This document shows, piece after piece, positions 50,486 through 59,068 of a DNA stretch of 64,000 bases (the stretch's first letter is position 1; every line of letters begins with the position of its first letter). The DNA is taken from positions 930,001 through 994,000 of the forward strand of contig NZ_JBMSDV010000001.1 of the NCBI RefSeq assembly GCF_049445855.1. The letters run 5' to 3'. This stretch comes from JAGOCV01 sp049445855 (GTDB lineage: Bacteria > Pseudomonadota > Gammaproteobacteria > Burkholderiales > Burkholderiaceae_C). Both the position numbers and the translations under genes were made by a program. The notes under the pieces were generated by a model that was given only the letters and a program-made list of their open reading frames with translations, did no database searches and had not been told where the DNA came from.

Positions 50486-51477
50486 TTTCTTCACCACGCA
50501 ATCGACGCAGTGCGATTCTCGCAGCCATCTTCGCTGCAGCGACTTCGATGATTCCGGCCTCAGGCGCCTTCGCGCAAAGCGACTACCCCAACAAGCCCAT
50601 CCGCCTGGTCGTTCCTTTCCCGCCGGGCGGTGGCGTGGACATTCTGGCCCGCCTGATCAGTCCCCGCCTGCAAGAGCAACTGGGACAGGCCATCGTGGTG
50701 GAAAACCGCCCCGGCGCGAACGGCAATCTCGCCACCGAAGCCGTCGCGAAGACCGGCACGCCAGACGGATACACGCTGCTCATCGGCGGTAACGGCCTGG
50801 CAACCAACCCGGCGCTGTATCCGGCCGCAGGCTACGACTTCATGCGCGACCTCACGCCGGTGGCGTTCTACGGGTCCGCGCCGCTCATCATGGTTGTACC
50901 GAGCGCATCCCCCGCTCGCGGTGTTCGCGACATCATCAGCCAGGCCAAGGCATCGCCCGGGTCGGTCAGCTATGCGTCGGCAGGCAACGGCAGCGCCGCG
51001 CATCTGTCGTCGGAACTGCTCAAGCAGACCGCTGGCGTGGATATCCTTCACGTCCCCTACAAGGGTGGCCCACCTGCGCTGACCGACCTCATCGGCAATC
51101 GCGTTTCGCTCATGCTGCTCGATCCCGGGCAGGCCATGCCGCACATCAAATCCGGCCGGCTACGCGGCATCGCGGTGAGCAGCGCCAAGCGCTCCCCGGT
51201 CCTGCCCGATGCGCCCGCCATTGCAGAAGCCTTGCCCGGGTACGAAGCCACTGTGTGGTGGGGCATCGTGGCACCTGCGAAGACGCCGCCCGCCATCGTC
51301 GCGCGCCTCAACACTGAGATCAACAAGGCGCTGGCCGACCCGGCGGTACAGGCACGCCTCGCAGAGATCGGCGTCGTCACCGAAGCCACCACACCTGCAG
51401 AGTTCGGCACCTTCCTTGGCAAGGAAATCGACAAATGGACGCGCCTTGTCAAGAGCGGCGGCATCAAGGGTGATTGA
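50482..51477 (+). CDS. Tripartite tricarboxylate-type binding protein (Bug/TctC)
   Basis: This 331-residue periplasmic protein has a signal peptide MISSPRNRRSAILAAIFAAA (cleavage after AFA) and the mature start DYPNKPIRLVVPFPPGGGVD. VDILHVPYKGGPPALTDLIG is typical. ATG 50482 overlaps the amidohydrolase stop and begins the signal sequence; the longer frame upstream is inside that gene. A second TctC gene follows 7 bases later, so this operon carries two receptors. Confidence 0.92.
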   Translation: MISSPRNRRSAILAAIFAAATSMIPASGAFAQSDYPNKPIRLVVPFPPGGGVDILARLISPRLQEQLGQAIVVENRPGANGNLATEAVAKTGTPDGYTLLIGGNGLATNPALYPAAGYDFMRDLTPVAFYGSAPLIMVVPSASPARGVRDIISQAKASPGSVSYASAGNGSAAHLSSELLKQTAGVDILHVPYKGGPPALTDLIGNRVSLMLLDPGQAMPHIKSGRLRGIAVSSAKRSPVLPDAPAIAEALPGYEATVWWGIVAPAKTPPAIVARLNTEINKALADPAVQARLAEIGVVTEATTPAEFGTFLGKEIDKWTRLVKSGGIKGD

Positions 51478-51484
51478 GGGCAAG

Positions 51485-52459
51485 ATGATGATCCGCAGAA
51501 ACACGTTCTCATTGGCCATCGCACTGGCACTGGCCTGTACCGCGAGCCTTGCTCAGGACTTTCCGAACAAACCCATCAAACTGGTGGTCGGGTTCGCGCC
51601 CGGTGGTGCCACCGACATCCTCGCTCGCATGATGGGCCAGGGCCTGACCGCCAGACTCGGGCAACCGGTGGTGGTGGACAACCGACCGGGTGCCAATGGT
51701 GCGCTGGCCGCACAAGCGGTACTCAGCAGTCCGGCCGACGGCTACACACTGTTCGTCACGCCGTCCGGTGCCATCACGCTGGAACCCACGATCCGCAAGC
51801 CACGCAAGTACGATCCGTTTCAGGTGTTCGCACCAGTTGCCATGGCCGCGCGATTCCCATTCGTGATCGTCGCGGGCAACTCTCAGCCATTCAACACCGG
51901 CCCCGAACTTGTTGCAGCCGCAAAAGCGAAGCCCGGCGCCCTGAGCTATGCAAGCGCAGGCAACGGCAGCCTGAACCATCTGGGCAGCGAGCACTTCAAG
52001 CTGCGTACCGGCACGGACATCACGCACATCCCTTACAAGGGCGATGGCGCATCGATCAATGACCTGATCGGCGGCACTGTGTCGTTCAACATGCTCACCG
52101 CGCCGGTCGCCATTCCCCTGGTTCAGGGCGGACGGTTGAAAGCCGTTGCGACGATGGACTCGTCGCGCAGCAGTTCACTGCCCAACGTGCCGACACTCGC
52201 AGAACAGGGCATGCCCGGCTTCGAGATCGGGTCGTGGATCGGTGTGTTCGCGCCGGCGGGAACGCCCCCAGCCACAGTCGAGCGACTCAATCGCGAGATC
52301 CTGGCGGTCTTCGCCACGCCCGACGCCGTGAAGCAACTGCAGGCTGGTGCGATGAGCCACACGCCGATGACACCCGCACAGTTCACCGACCTGTTGCGCA
52401 AGGAAACGGCACGTTGGCAGGAAGTGGCCGAGAAAGCAAACATCTCCCTCACGGACTGA
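51485..52459 (+). CDS. Tripartite tricarboxylate-type binding protein (Bug/TctC), second copy
   Basis: This 324-residue receptor starts MMIRRNTFSLAIALALACTA, with a mature part from QDFPNKPIKLVVGFAPGGAT. It is related to the gene just upstream but clearly diverged, so the pair is likely an old duplication or two independent ligands. The second ATG (51488) is equally possible. It is followed by an amidohydrolase 22 bases downstream. Confidence 0.92.
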   Translation: MMIRRNTFSLAIALALACTASLAQDFPNKPIKLVVGFAPGGATDILARMMGQGLTARLGQPVVVDNRPGANGALAAQAVLSSPADGYTLFVTPSGAITLEPTIRKPRKYDPFQVFAPVAMAARFPFVIVAGNSQPFNTGPELVAAAKAKPGALSYASAGNGSLNHLGSEHFKLRTGTDITHIPYKGDGASINDLIGGTVSFNMLTAPVAIPLVQGGRLKAVATMDSSRSSSLPNVPTLAEQGMPGFEIGSWIGVFAPAGTPPATVERLNREILAVFATPDAVKQLQAGAMSHTPMTPAQFTDLLRKETARWQEVAEKANISLTD

Positions 52460-52481
52460 ACGCAGTGCGAGACCTGCGCCC

Positions 52482-53378
52482 ATGACAACGACCTCCGCAC
52501 CGCAGAAGCTGCTGACAGATCCACCGGATCCGAACCCGCGCAAGCCGGCTCTCGTGTTGCCGCCCGGATCGTGGGATTGCCTGATCCACGTCTATGGCCC
52601 GATGGAGGACTACCCGTTCCATCCCGGCTGCCCGTATCGCTCGGCGCCGGTGCTGCCCGAAACCTTCATACGGCAAATGAAGATCCTCGGACTGGAGAAA
52701 GCCGTCATCGCCAACGGTGCCGGATACGGCAGCGACAGCCGCTACCTGCTGGAGACGCTGGAGAAGTACCCCAAGACATTCAGAGGCGTCACGTACGTCG
52801 ACGACGATGTCTCACCCGCAAGACTGAACGAACTCAGGCGCAAAGGCGTTCTCGGCGCCCGCTTTGCCGGTGGGCCCGCCTATCCCCATCTGCCGAAGAT
52901 CACGCAACAGATGGCACGCAGACTCGCGGATGCAGATATGCATGTCGAGTTCCTCACGTTCACGCCAGGCGGCATGGCCGAAGAGAAGGAACTGTTCCTT
53001 TCGCTGCCCAACGACCGCATCGTCATCGATCACTTCGGGCGGCTCGATGCGACGAAGGGACTGGACCAGCCAGGCTTCACCGCTTTGCTGGAACTGCTGG
53101 ACACCGGAAGGGTGTGGCTCAAGATGTCCAACCCTGCGTTCTGCACGAAGGAGGACTATCCCTATGCCCCTGTCTTGCCATTCGCCCGCACGCTGGTGCG
53201 TCACGCTCCTGAGCGTCTTCTTTGGGGGTCCAATTGGCCGCATGTGATGCGCAACGGCCGGATCATGCCGAATGATGGCGACCTCATCGATCTGATTGGC
53301 GAGTGGATACCTAGTGAAGAAGACCGGTTGCGAATCATGTCGGTAAATCCAGATATGGTTTACGGCGATGGCAGATAG
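52482..53378 (+). CDS. Amidohydrolase family protein (2-pyrone-4,6-dicarboxylate hydrolase-like)
   Basis: This 298-residue protein has SWDCLIHVYGPMEDYPFHPG at the metal site, where the first His of the usual D-x-H-x-H is Leu; the loss may change metal use. ILGLEKAVIANGAG, LPNDRIVIDHFGR and the C-terminal LLWGSNWPHVM motif with the catalytic Asp replaced by Asn are as in LigI-like proteins. It is related to the gene at 49559. It is the last gene of the operon; it converges on livM with a 51-bp gap. Confidence 0.86.
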   Translation: MTTTSAPQKLLTDPPDPNPRKPALVLPPGSWDCLIHVYGPMEDYPFHPGCPYRSAPVLPETFIRQMKILGLEKAVIANGAGYGSDSRYLLETLEKYPKTFRGVTYVDDDVSPARLNELRRKGVLGARFAGGPAYPHLPKITQQMARRLADADMHVEFLTFTPGGMAEEKELFLSLPNDRIVIDHFGRLDATKGLDQPGFTALLELLDTGRVWLKMSNPAFCTKEDYPYAPVLPFARTLVRHAPERLLWGSNWPHVMRNGRIMPNDGDLIDLIGEWIPSEEDRLRIMSVNPDMVYGDGR

Positions 53379-53429
53379 TCATTCCCACGGATTGACCATC
53401 CGTTGGCACTTCGATTCATCAAATCAAAG

Positions 53430-54506
53430 CTACCGAGAAATTCTTTCGGCAGCCCGAGCCCGCAGCTTGCCCACGACCCCCGTCGGGAAGTAATAGACCG
53501 AGAGCACGAAGAGCAGACCCAGCCACAGCAGCCAGCGGTCCGGCGAGAGCAGCGACGAGAGCCCCGGGATGCCCGAGGCCGCTTCGCTGCCCAGACGCAG
53601 GATGTCCTGCAGGTAGCTTTGCGCCACCACGAAGAGCACCGCACCAATGGCCGCGCCATAGATCGTGCCCATGCCGCCGATGACGACGATCAGCAGCACG
53701 TCCAGCATGATCTCGAAGGACAGCGACGTGTCCGGCCCGTTGTAGCGCAGCCAGATCGCCAGCATGCAGCCTGCGAGCGTCGCAAACAGCGCCGACAGCA
53801 CGCTGGAGACCGTGCGGTACACCACCACGCGGTAGCCGATGGCCTCGGCACGGAACTCGTTCTCACGGATGGCCTGCAGCACGCGACCGAAGGGCGAGTT
53901 CACGATGCGCAGCATGGCCAGCAGCAGCACGAGCGCCGCCACGAACATCAGGTAATAAGTGATGAGCTTGCCGTCCAGCGACACGCCGAGGAAGGGCTCT
54001 TCCATCAGCTCGAAACTGGGCGACAGCAATTCGGGCAGCCGGAAGGTCAGGCCGTCTTCACCGCCGGTGAACTCGGAGAGTTGCGAGGCCAGCGTCTGGA
54101 AGGCCGACGCCACGGCGAGCGTGATCATCGCGAAGAAGATCGCGCGCACCCGCAGCGAGAAGAGCCCGATCGCCAGCGCCAGCACGAGCGAGATGGCCAG
54201 CGCCGAGCCGATGCCCACCGCCAGCGCGCTCCACGACGCGCCCATGCGTGCACTGGCAATCGCCACGCCGTAGGCGCCGATGCCGAAGAACATGGTCTGC
54301 GCGAAGCTCACGATGCCGGTGTAGCCCAGCAGCAGGTCGAAGCTGACGACCAGCACGATGAAGATCAGCACCTTGGCCGCGACGTTGAGCGCTTTCACGC
54401 CCGGGAAGATGAAGGGCGCGAAGGCGAGACCCAGCAGCAGCGCCACCAGCACGAGGGCGAGGATGCGGCTGCGCGGGTAGTCGCCGGAGAGGATTCGGTT
54501 GAGCAT
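53430..54506 (-). CDS. Liv-type ABC transporter permease (LivM)
   Basis: This 358-residue membrane protein begins MLNRILSGDYPRSRILALVL, has LLLGYTGIVSFAQTMFFGIG (Liv signature) and VVIGGMGTIYGAAIGAVLFV. ATG 54506 has GGGAGGGA upstream and matches family length; the frame extending to 54773 overlaps livH. It is the last gene of the operon from 60735. Confidence 0.93.
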   Translation of the reverse strand: MLNRILSGDYPRSRILALVLVALLLGLAFAPFIFPGVKALNVAAKVLIFIVLVVSFDLLLGYTGIVSFAQTMFFGIGAYGVAIASARMGASWSALAVGIGSALAISLVLALAIGLFSLRVRAIFFAMITLAVASAFQTLASQLSEFTGGEDGLTFRLPELLSPSFELMEEPFLGVSLDGKLITYYLMFVAALVLLLAMLRIVNSPFGRVLQAIRENEFRAEAIGYRVVVYRTVSSVLSALFATLAGCMLAIWLRYNGPDTSLSFEIMLDVLLIVVIGGMGTIYGAAIGAVLFVVAQSYLQDILRLGSEAASGIPGLSSLLSPDRWLLWLGLLFVLSVYYFPTGVVGKLRARAAERISR

Positions 54507-54523
54507 GTGTCGTCCCTCCCCTT

Positions 54524-55507
54524 TCAGCGGTTGGCCACCGGGTACACACCCTGCGGACGCCACAGCAGGATGGCCACCATGAGCGCGATGTTGGAGAAGA
54601 GCGCCACCTTCGGCACGAGGAAGCCCGTGTAGTTGGCCATCAGGCCCACCAGCAGCGCGCCGATGAGCGCCCCGCCCGTCGAGCCCAGCCCGCCGATGAT
54701 GATCACGATGAAGATCAGCACGTTCACCTGCGCGCCCATCTGCGGGATCACGTTCTGCTGGTACAGCCCCCACATCACGCCACCCAGGCCCGCGAGCGCA
54801 CTGCCCACCACGAAGATGCCGATGAAGAGCTGGCGGATGCGGTAGCCGAGCGACTCGACCATCTCGCGGTCCTGCACGCCGGCGCGGATCAGCAGGCCGA
54901 TCTTCGTGCGCGAGAGCGTCCAGGCCAGCAGCCCGAAGACGACCGCACCGATCACCACCGCGATCAGGCGGTACTTCTCCACCGCCGCATCGCCGATGAG
55001 CAGCGAGCCCTTCATGGCCTCGGGCAGCGGCAGCGGAATCTGCTGCGGGCCCCAGATCACCTTGATGAGCTCTTCACCGATGATCATGCCGCCCATGGTG
55101 ATGAGGATCTGCTTCAGATGCTGGCCGTACACCGGCCGCACAATGAGGCGCTCGAACGCCAGGCCCAGCAGGCCGGCGGCCACCATCGCCGCCGCCACCG
55201 CGCATCCCATGGCCACGAGGTTGCGCCACAGCTCGGCAGACGTCGTCCAGTCGGCCATGCCGCCGAACACGCTCACCGCCACGAAGGCACCGAGCGCGAT
55301 GAACACGCCGTGACCGAAGTTCAGCACGTCCATCAGCCCGAAGACGAGCGTGAGACCCGAGGCGATGATGAAGATGATCATGCCCATGGCCAGACCCGCC
55401 ACCGTGAGCGTGAGCCAGGTCGAGCCCGAGCCGATGAGCGGCAGCGCGAGTGCGGCCAGCAGCGGCACGAGCGCCAGCGGCTTCCAGTCAAAGTCGATGT
55501 TCTTCAT
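54524..55507 (-). CDS. Liv-type ABC transporter permease (LivH)
   Basis: This 327-residue permease has VFGLMDVLNFGHGVFIALGA and FIVIIIGGLGSTGGALIGAL, the LivH hallmarks, and an N-terminal hydrophobic extension longer than in the 44485 copy. It is 17 bases ahead of livM and overlaps livF by 4 bases. Only about family-level similarity to the first livH, so this is not a recent duplication. Confidence 0.94.
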   Translation of the reverse strand: MKNIDFDWKPLALVPLLAALALPLIGSGSTWLTLTVAGLAMGMIIFIIASGLTLVFGLMDVLNFGHGVFIALGAFVAVSVFGGMADWTTSAELWRNLVAMGCAVAAAMVAAGLLGLAFERLIVRPVYGQHLKQILITMGGMIIGEELIKVIWGPQQIPLPLPEAMKGSLLIGDAAVEKYRLIAVVIGAVVFGLLAWTLSRTKIGLLIRAGVQDREMVESLGYRIRQLFIGIFVVGSALAGLGGVMWGLYQQNVIPQMGAQVNVLIFIVIIIGGLGSTGGALIGALLVGLMANYTGFLVPKVALFSNIALMVAILLWRPQGVYPVANR

Positions 55508-56232
55508 AGCGCCAGCCCCAGCAGCGACTGCTGCAGCTCTTCATTGGCCGCGAGTTCGGCCATGCTGCCCGCGTGCACGACGACGCCGTTGTCCATCACG
55601 GCCACCGTGTCGCCCAGCCGCTTGGCGAAGTTGATGTTCTGCTCCACCAGCAAGAGCGTCACGCCCTTGGCCTTGAGCTCGGCGAAGGCGTCGATCATGT
55701 TGTTGATGATGGCGGGCGCAAGACCCTTGCTCGGCTCGTCCACGATGAGCAGCTCGCGCGGCTCCACGATGGCACGGGCGACGGCCAGCATCTGCTTCTG
55801 CCCACCGGAGAGCTTGCCCGCCGGGTGGTTCCAGAACTTCTCCACCGCGGGGAAGAGCTGGAAGATCCACTTGAGGCGGGTGTCGTCCATCTCAGTGGCC
55901 GTGCGCGCACCGCGTGCGGCCAGCAGCAGGTTCTCCTTCACCGTGAGGTCGGAGAAGATGCCCATGTTCTCGGGCACGTAAGCGATGCCCAGTTGCGCAA
56001 TGTCCGGTGTGCTGGACGCCGTGATGTCGCTGCCGTTGAAACGCACCGTGCCCTGGCTGGCCTTCCACAGGCCCATCACCGTGCGTAGCGTGGTCGTCTT
56101 GCCCGCGCCGTTGCGGCCCAGCAGCATCGTGAGACCACCGCGCGGCACCGCGAGGTCCACACCGTGCAGGATGTGGTACGCCCCGATGTGCGTGTGCACG
56201 CCCTTGAGTTCGAGGAGGTTGTTGTGGCTCAT
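55504..56232 (-). CDS. Liv-type ABC transporter ATPase (LivF)
   Basis: This 242-residue ATPase has Walker A GRNGAGKTTTLR, LSGGQKQMLAVARAIVEPRE and LLIVDEPSKGLAPAI. The order here is SBP-livG-livF-livH-livM, whereas the first transporter is ordered livH-livM-livG-livF-ligase-SBP; the two clusters differ in arrangement. It overlaps livG by 4 bases. Confidence 0.95.
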   Translation of the reverse strand: MSHNNLLELKGVHTHIGAYHILHGVDLAVPRGGLTMLLGRNGAGKTTTLRTVMGLWKASQGTVRFNGSDITASSTPDIAQLGIAYVPENMGIFSDLTVKENLLLAARGARTATEMDDTRLKWIFQLFPAVEKFWNHPAGKLSGGQKQMLAVARAIVEPRELLIVDEPSKGLAPAIINNMIDAFAELKAKGVTLLLVEQNINFAKRLGDTVAVMDNGVVVHAGSMAELAANEELQQSLLGLAL

Positions 56233-57008
56233 GCGGCCTCCTTCGTGGCTTCAGGAGCCACACCCAGGTAAGCCTGTTGCACCACGGGCGATGCGATGAC
56301 CTCCGCCGGGTCGCCATCGGCCACCAGTTGCCCGTTGTGCAGCACGATGATGCGGTCGGCCAGCTCGCGCACCACGTCCATCTTGTGCTCGACCAGCAGG
56401 ATGGTTTTTGTTTTGTCTTTCTTGAGCGCGCGGATCAGGTCCAAGATCACCGGCGCGTCGTCGTGGCTCATGCCCGCCGTCGGCTCGTCGAACATGAAGA
56501 CCTGCGGCTCCAGCGCCATCAGCAGCGCCACTTCCAGCTTGCGCTGGTCGCCGTGCGGCAGGCTGGACACGGGTACATCCGCCTGCGCCGTCATCGACAC
56601 GTCCTGCAGGATCTGCCGGGCGCGCTCGGTCAATGCGCCGTGGTCGCTCCAGATGCTCCACAGGTTCATGCCGCGCCGGTGCGCACCACTGCGCATGGAC
56701 TGCACCGCCAGGCGCACGTTCTCCAGCACACTGAGATTCGGGAACAGGTTGGTCAGCTGGAACGCGCGGCCCAGACCCGCCTTCGCACGCGACGATGCGC
56801 TGTGGCGCGAGATGTCCACACCGTTCAGCGTCACCGTCCCCTCGCTCGCAGGGATCTGCCCCGAGATCAGGTTGAAGTACGTGGTCTTGCCCGCACCGTT
56901 GGGGCCCACGATCGCCGTGAGCGTGCCCGGCGCAAACGCGCACGACACACTGCTCACCGCCACGTGGCCGCCGAAGCGGATCGTTAAATCCTTGGTCTCG
57001 AGCATCAA
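56229..57008 (-). CDS. Liv-type ABC transporter ATPase (LivG)
   Basis: This 259-residue ATPase has GPNGAGKTTYFNLISGQIPA (Walker A), LPHGDQRKLEVALLMALEPQ and VFMFDEPTAGMSHDD. The signature replaces LSGG with LPHG, which is normal for LivG. It overlaps the binding-protein stop by 4 bases. Confidence 0.95.
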   Translation of the reverse strand: MMLETKDLTIRFGGHVAVSSVSCAFAPGTLTAIVGPNGAGKTTYFNLISGQIPASEGTVTLNGVDISRHSASSRAKAGLGRAFQLTNLFPNLSVLENVRLAVQSMRSGAHRRGMNLWSIWSDHGALTERARQILQDVSMTAQADVPVSSLPHGDQRKLEVALLMALEPQVFMFDEPTAGMSHDDAPVILDLIRALKKDKTKTILLVEHKMDVVRELADRIIVLHNGQLVADGDPAEVIASPVVQQAYLGVAPEATKEAA

Positions 57009-58180
57009 CGCTTGTTCTTGATGGGAATGTTCATCTCTTTCGGCGTGATTTCCTTGACCAGCGTGAGATCGGCCATCGCGCCAGGCTTTGCGTTGGCGGA
57101 AACACGGAAGTGATACATCGGCTGCAACGCCTGATGGTCCTCCTTGCGGAAGGTCATCGTGCCCTTGGGGGTCTCGAAGCTCAGCCCTTCCATCGCGGAA
57201 ATCAGCTTGTTTGTGCCCGCATCACCATCGGTTTTCTTCAGAGCGGCAACCACGGCCATTGCGGCAGAGAATCCACCCGCCGTGAAGAAGTCTGGGGGAC
57301 TTTGATGACGCTTGTAGTGGTTTGCAACCAGCCATTCGTTCGCGGCGTTCTGCGGGAAACGGAAGTAGTAGTACGTTGCGCCTTCCATGCCCGGCATGCT
57401 GTTGTACGCGGTCATGACAGGCAGGGTATTCCCGCCCGACGCCAGCTCGATGCCGTAACGCTTCGGATTGAGTTCGGAAATCTTGTACGGGTTGCCCGCA
57501 CCTGCCCAGAGAATCCAGATGATCTTGCGGCCCGGTTGATCCTTGAGCTTGTCGAACAGCCGCTGCGCCGCCGCCGTGAAGTCGGTGGCGTTGAACGGGA
57601 CATACTCCTCATGGATGATCTGCGCCGTCTTCACAGAATCCTTGAATGCCTTGATGCCGTCGCGGCCGAAGGCGTAGTCCTGCGCCAGTGTCGCGATGAC
57701 CGTGCCGGGTTTGTCCAGAGCAACGGCATTGGAAATGGCATCCTGACTTGAATTCCGGCCAGTACGGAAGATGTACTTGTTCCACTTCTCGCCTGTAATG
57801 GAGTCGGCCACGGCGGGCTCCACCAGCAGGATCTTCTTGTACTCCTCAGCCACAGGCAGCATGGCGAGCGCAACGCCGGAGCTCGTCGGTCCGATGGCAA
57901 TGTCTGCCTTGTCATCGCCATAAGCCGCAGCCAACTGCGACTTGCCGACATCAGGCTTGCCTTGTGCGTCGCGCTCGATGACAACGAGCTTCTTGCCATT
58001 CACGGTCATCGTGCCGCCTGTGGCGTACTCCAGACCCATCATCAAACCGATCTGGGTTTGTGAGCCGTAGGACTCTAGTGGTCCCGTCTTGTCGTAAACG
58101 TGCGCAATGCGGATCTCTTTTGCCTGCGCGCCAAACGCGCACGCGACAAGCAGGCTGCACAGCAATGATGAGAATTTCAT
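57005..58180 (-). CDS. ABC transporter substrate-binding protein, LivK type
   Basis: This 391-residue periplasmic protein has a signal peptide MKFSSLLCSLLVACAFGAQA and mature KEIRIAHVYDKTGPLESYGS, with ATGGTMTVNGKKLVVIERDA next. The aromatic or carboxylate ligand group of Peripla_BP_6 in Burkholderiales is a good guess. It lies 27 bases after the alpha/beta hydrolase and heads the transporter part of the operon. Confidence 0.93.
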   Translation of the reverse strand: MKFSSLLCSLLVACAFGAQAKEIRIAHVYDKTGPLESYGSQTQIGLMMGLEYATGGTMTVNGKKLVVIERDAQGKPDVGKSQLAAAYGDDKADIAIGPTSSGVALAMLPVAEEYKKILLVEPAVADSITGEKWNKYIFRTGRNSSQDAISNAVALDKPGTVIATLAQDYAFGRDGIKAFKDSVKTAQIIHEEYVPFNATDFTAAAQRLFDKLKDQPGRKIIWILWAGAGNPYKISELNPKRYGIELASGGNTLPVMTAYNSMPGMEGATYYYFRFPQNAANEWLVANHYKRHQSPPDFFTAGGFSAAMAVVAALKKTDGDAGTNKLISAMEGLSFETPKGTMTFRKEDHQALQPMYHFRVSANAKPGAMADLTLVKEITPKEMNIPIKNKR

Positions 58181-58207
58181 GGTTGTCTCCTTGTTGAATG
58201 AAAAGTG

Positions 58208-59068
58208 TCAATTGACCGCGCCAAAGAACTTCCGGACCATGCCGATCTGGGCATCGACATTCAGAGCGGGCGCATGGCCGCAACCCGGGACTTCGATGAC
58301 CTGCATCGCGGGCTGCAGTGCGCGCATCCTGGGCACCTGGTCCGGAAGCACCAGATCAGAACTCTCGCCCCTGAGAAGAAGGATCGATGCCTTGATCCGC
58401 GAGAACGCTTCCCACTGGCAGAAGTCGTCATCGAGATGATTGAAGAGCTGCTGGACGATCCGCGGGTCGTAGTGCGTCGTCACACGCCCGTCCTCACGAC
58501 GACGCATCGATGTCGTCGCCATGTGGCGCCACTGCGCATCGCTGTGCCAGCCAAAAGGCGTGTAGACGCCGCGGCAATACGTCTCGAATTCGGAGACAGT
58601 GTCGAAGACCGGCGGTGACCCGATGTAGTTGCGGATACGCATGAGCGAATCCCTGCTCGGCTCCGGGCTCATGTCGTTGAGCACCAGATGCCTGATTCTC
58701 GGAGCCAGTCGGCCGCCCGCCACCCGTATGCCCAGCCCTCCGCCCATGGACGTACCAAGCCACGAAAACTCAGGCAGCGACAGCTTCTCGACAAGGTCTT
58801 CCACGATCTCCGCATAGAACTCGAAGCAATATTCTTCGTCTGGCCGAGTGCTCCATTCCGACATGCCGCGACCAATGGTGTCGGGCACGATGACACGGAA
58901 GCTGTCTGCCAGGGACGCAGCAAGGTCGTCGAAGTCCCTGCAGGTACGAGCCAGTCCGTGCCACAAGACAACTGCCGGGCTCGCTGGCTGTCCCCATTCC
59001 AGATAGTGGATCTCGCGCCCTTTGCATTTCACGAAGTGCGCTGTTGGCTTGATATGGGTTGCTGTCAT
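58208..59068 (-). CDS. Alpha/beta hydrolase
   Basis: This 286-residue hydrolase has the oxyanion HG motif VVLWHGLARTCRDFDDLA, the nucleophile elbow LGTSMGGGLGI (Ser), LNDMSPEPSRDS and the catalytic His in VPGCGHAPALN. The pattern is close to meta-cleavage-product and ester hydrolases. It may cut an ester or C-C bond, for example an ester formed by a Baeyer-Villiger step; that link is inference. It overlaps the ligase stop by 4 bases. Confidence 0.9.
   Translation of the reverse strand: MTATHIKPTAHFVKCKGREIHYLEWGQPASPAVVLWHGLARTCRDFDDLAASLADSFRVIVPDTIGRGMSEWSTRPDEEYCFEFYAEIVEDLVEKLSLPEFSWLGTSMGGGLGIRVAGGRLAPRIRHLVLNDMSPEPSRDSLMRIRNYIGSPPVFDTVSEFETYCRGVYTPFGWHSDAQWRHMATTSMRRREDGRVTTHYDPRIVQQLFNHLDDDFCQWEAFSRIKASILLLRGESSDLVLPDQVPRMRALQPAMQVIEVPGCGHAPALNVDAQIGMVRKFFGAVN

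Noticed and set aside
53387..53403. Hairpin ACGGAT-N5-ATCCGT between convergent genes as a terminator
   Set aside because: Stem of only 6 bp and no T-tract on either strand.
53403..54632. A 409-codon plus-strand frame opposite livM
   Set aside because: Gln/Arg/His-rich antisense of a membrane protein, a known artefact of GC-rich permease genes.
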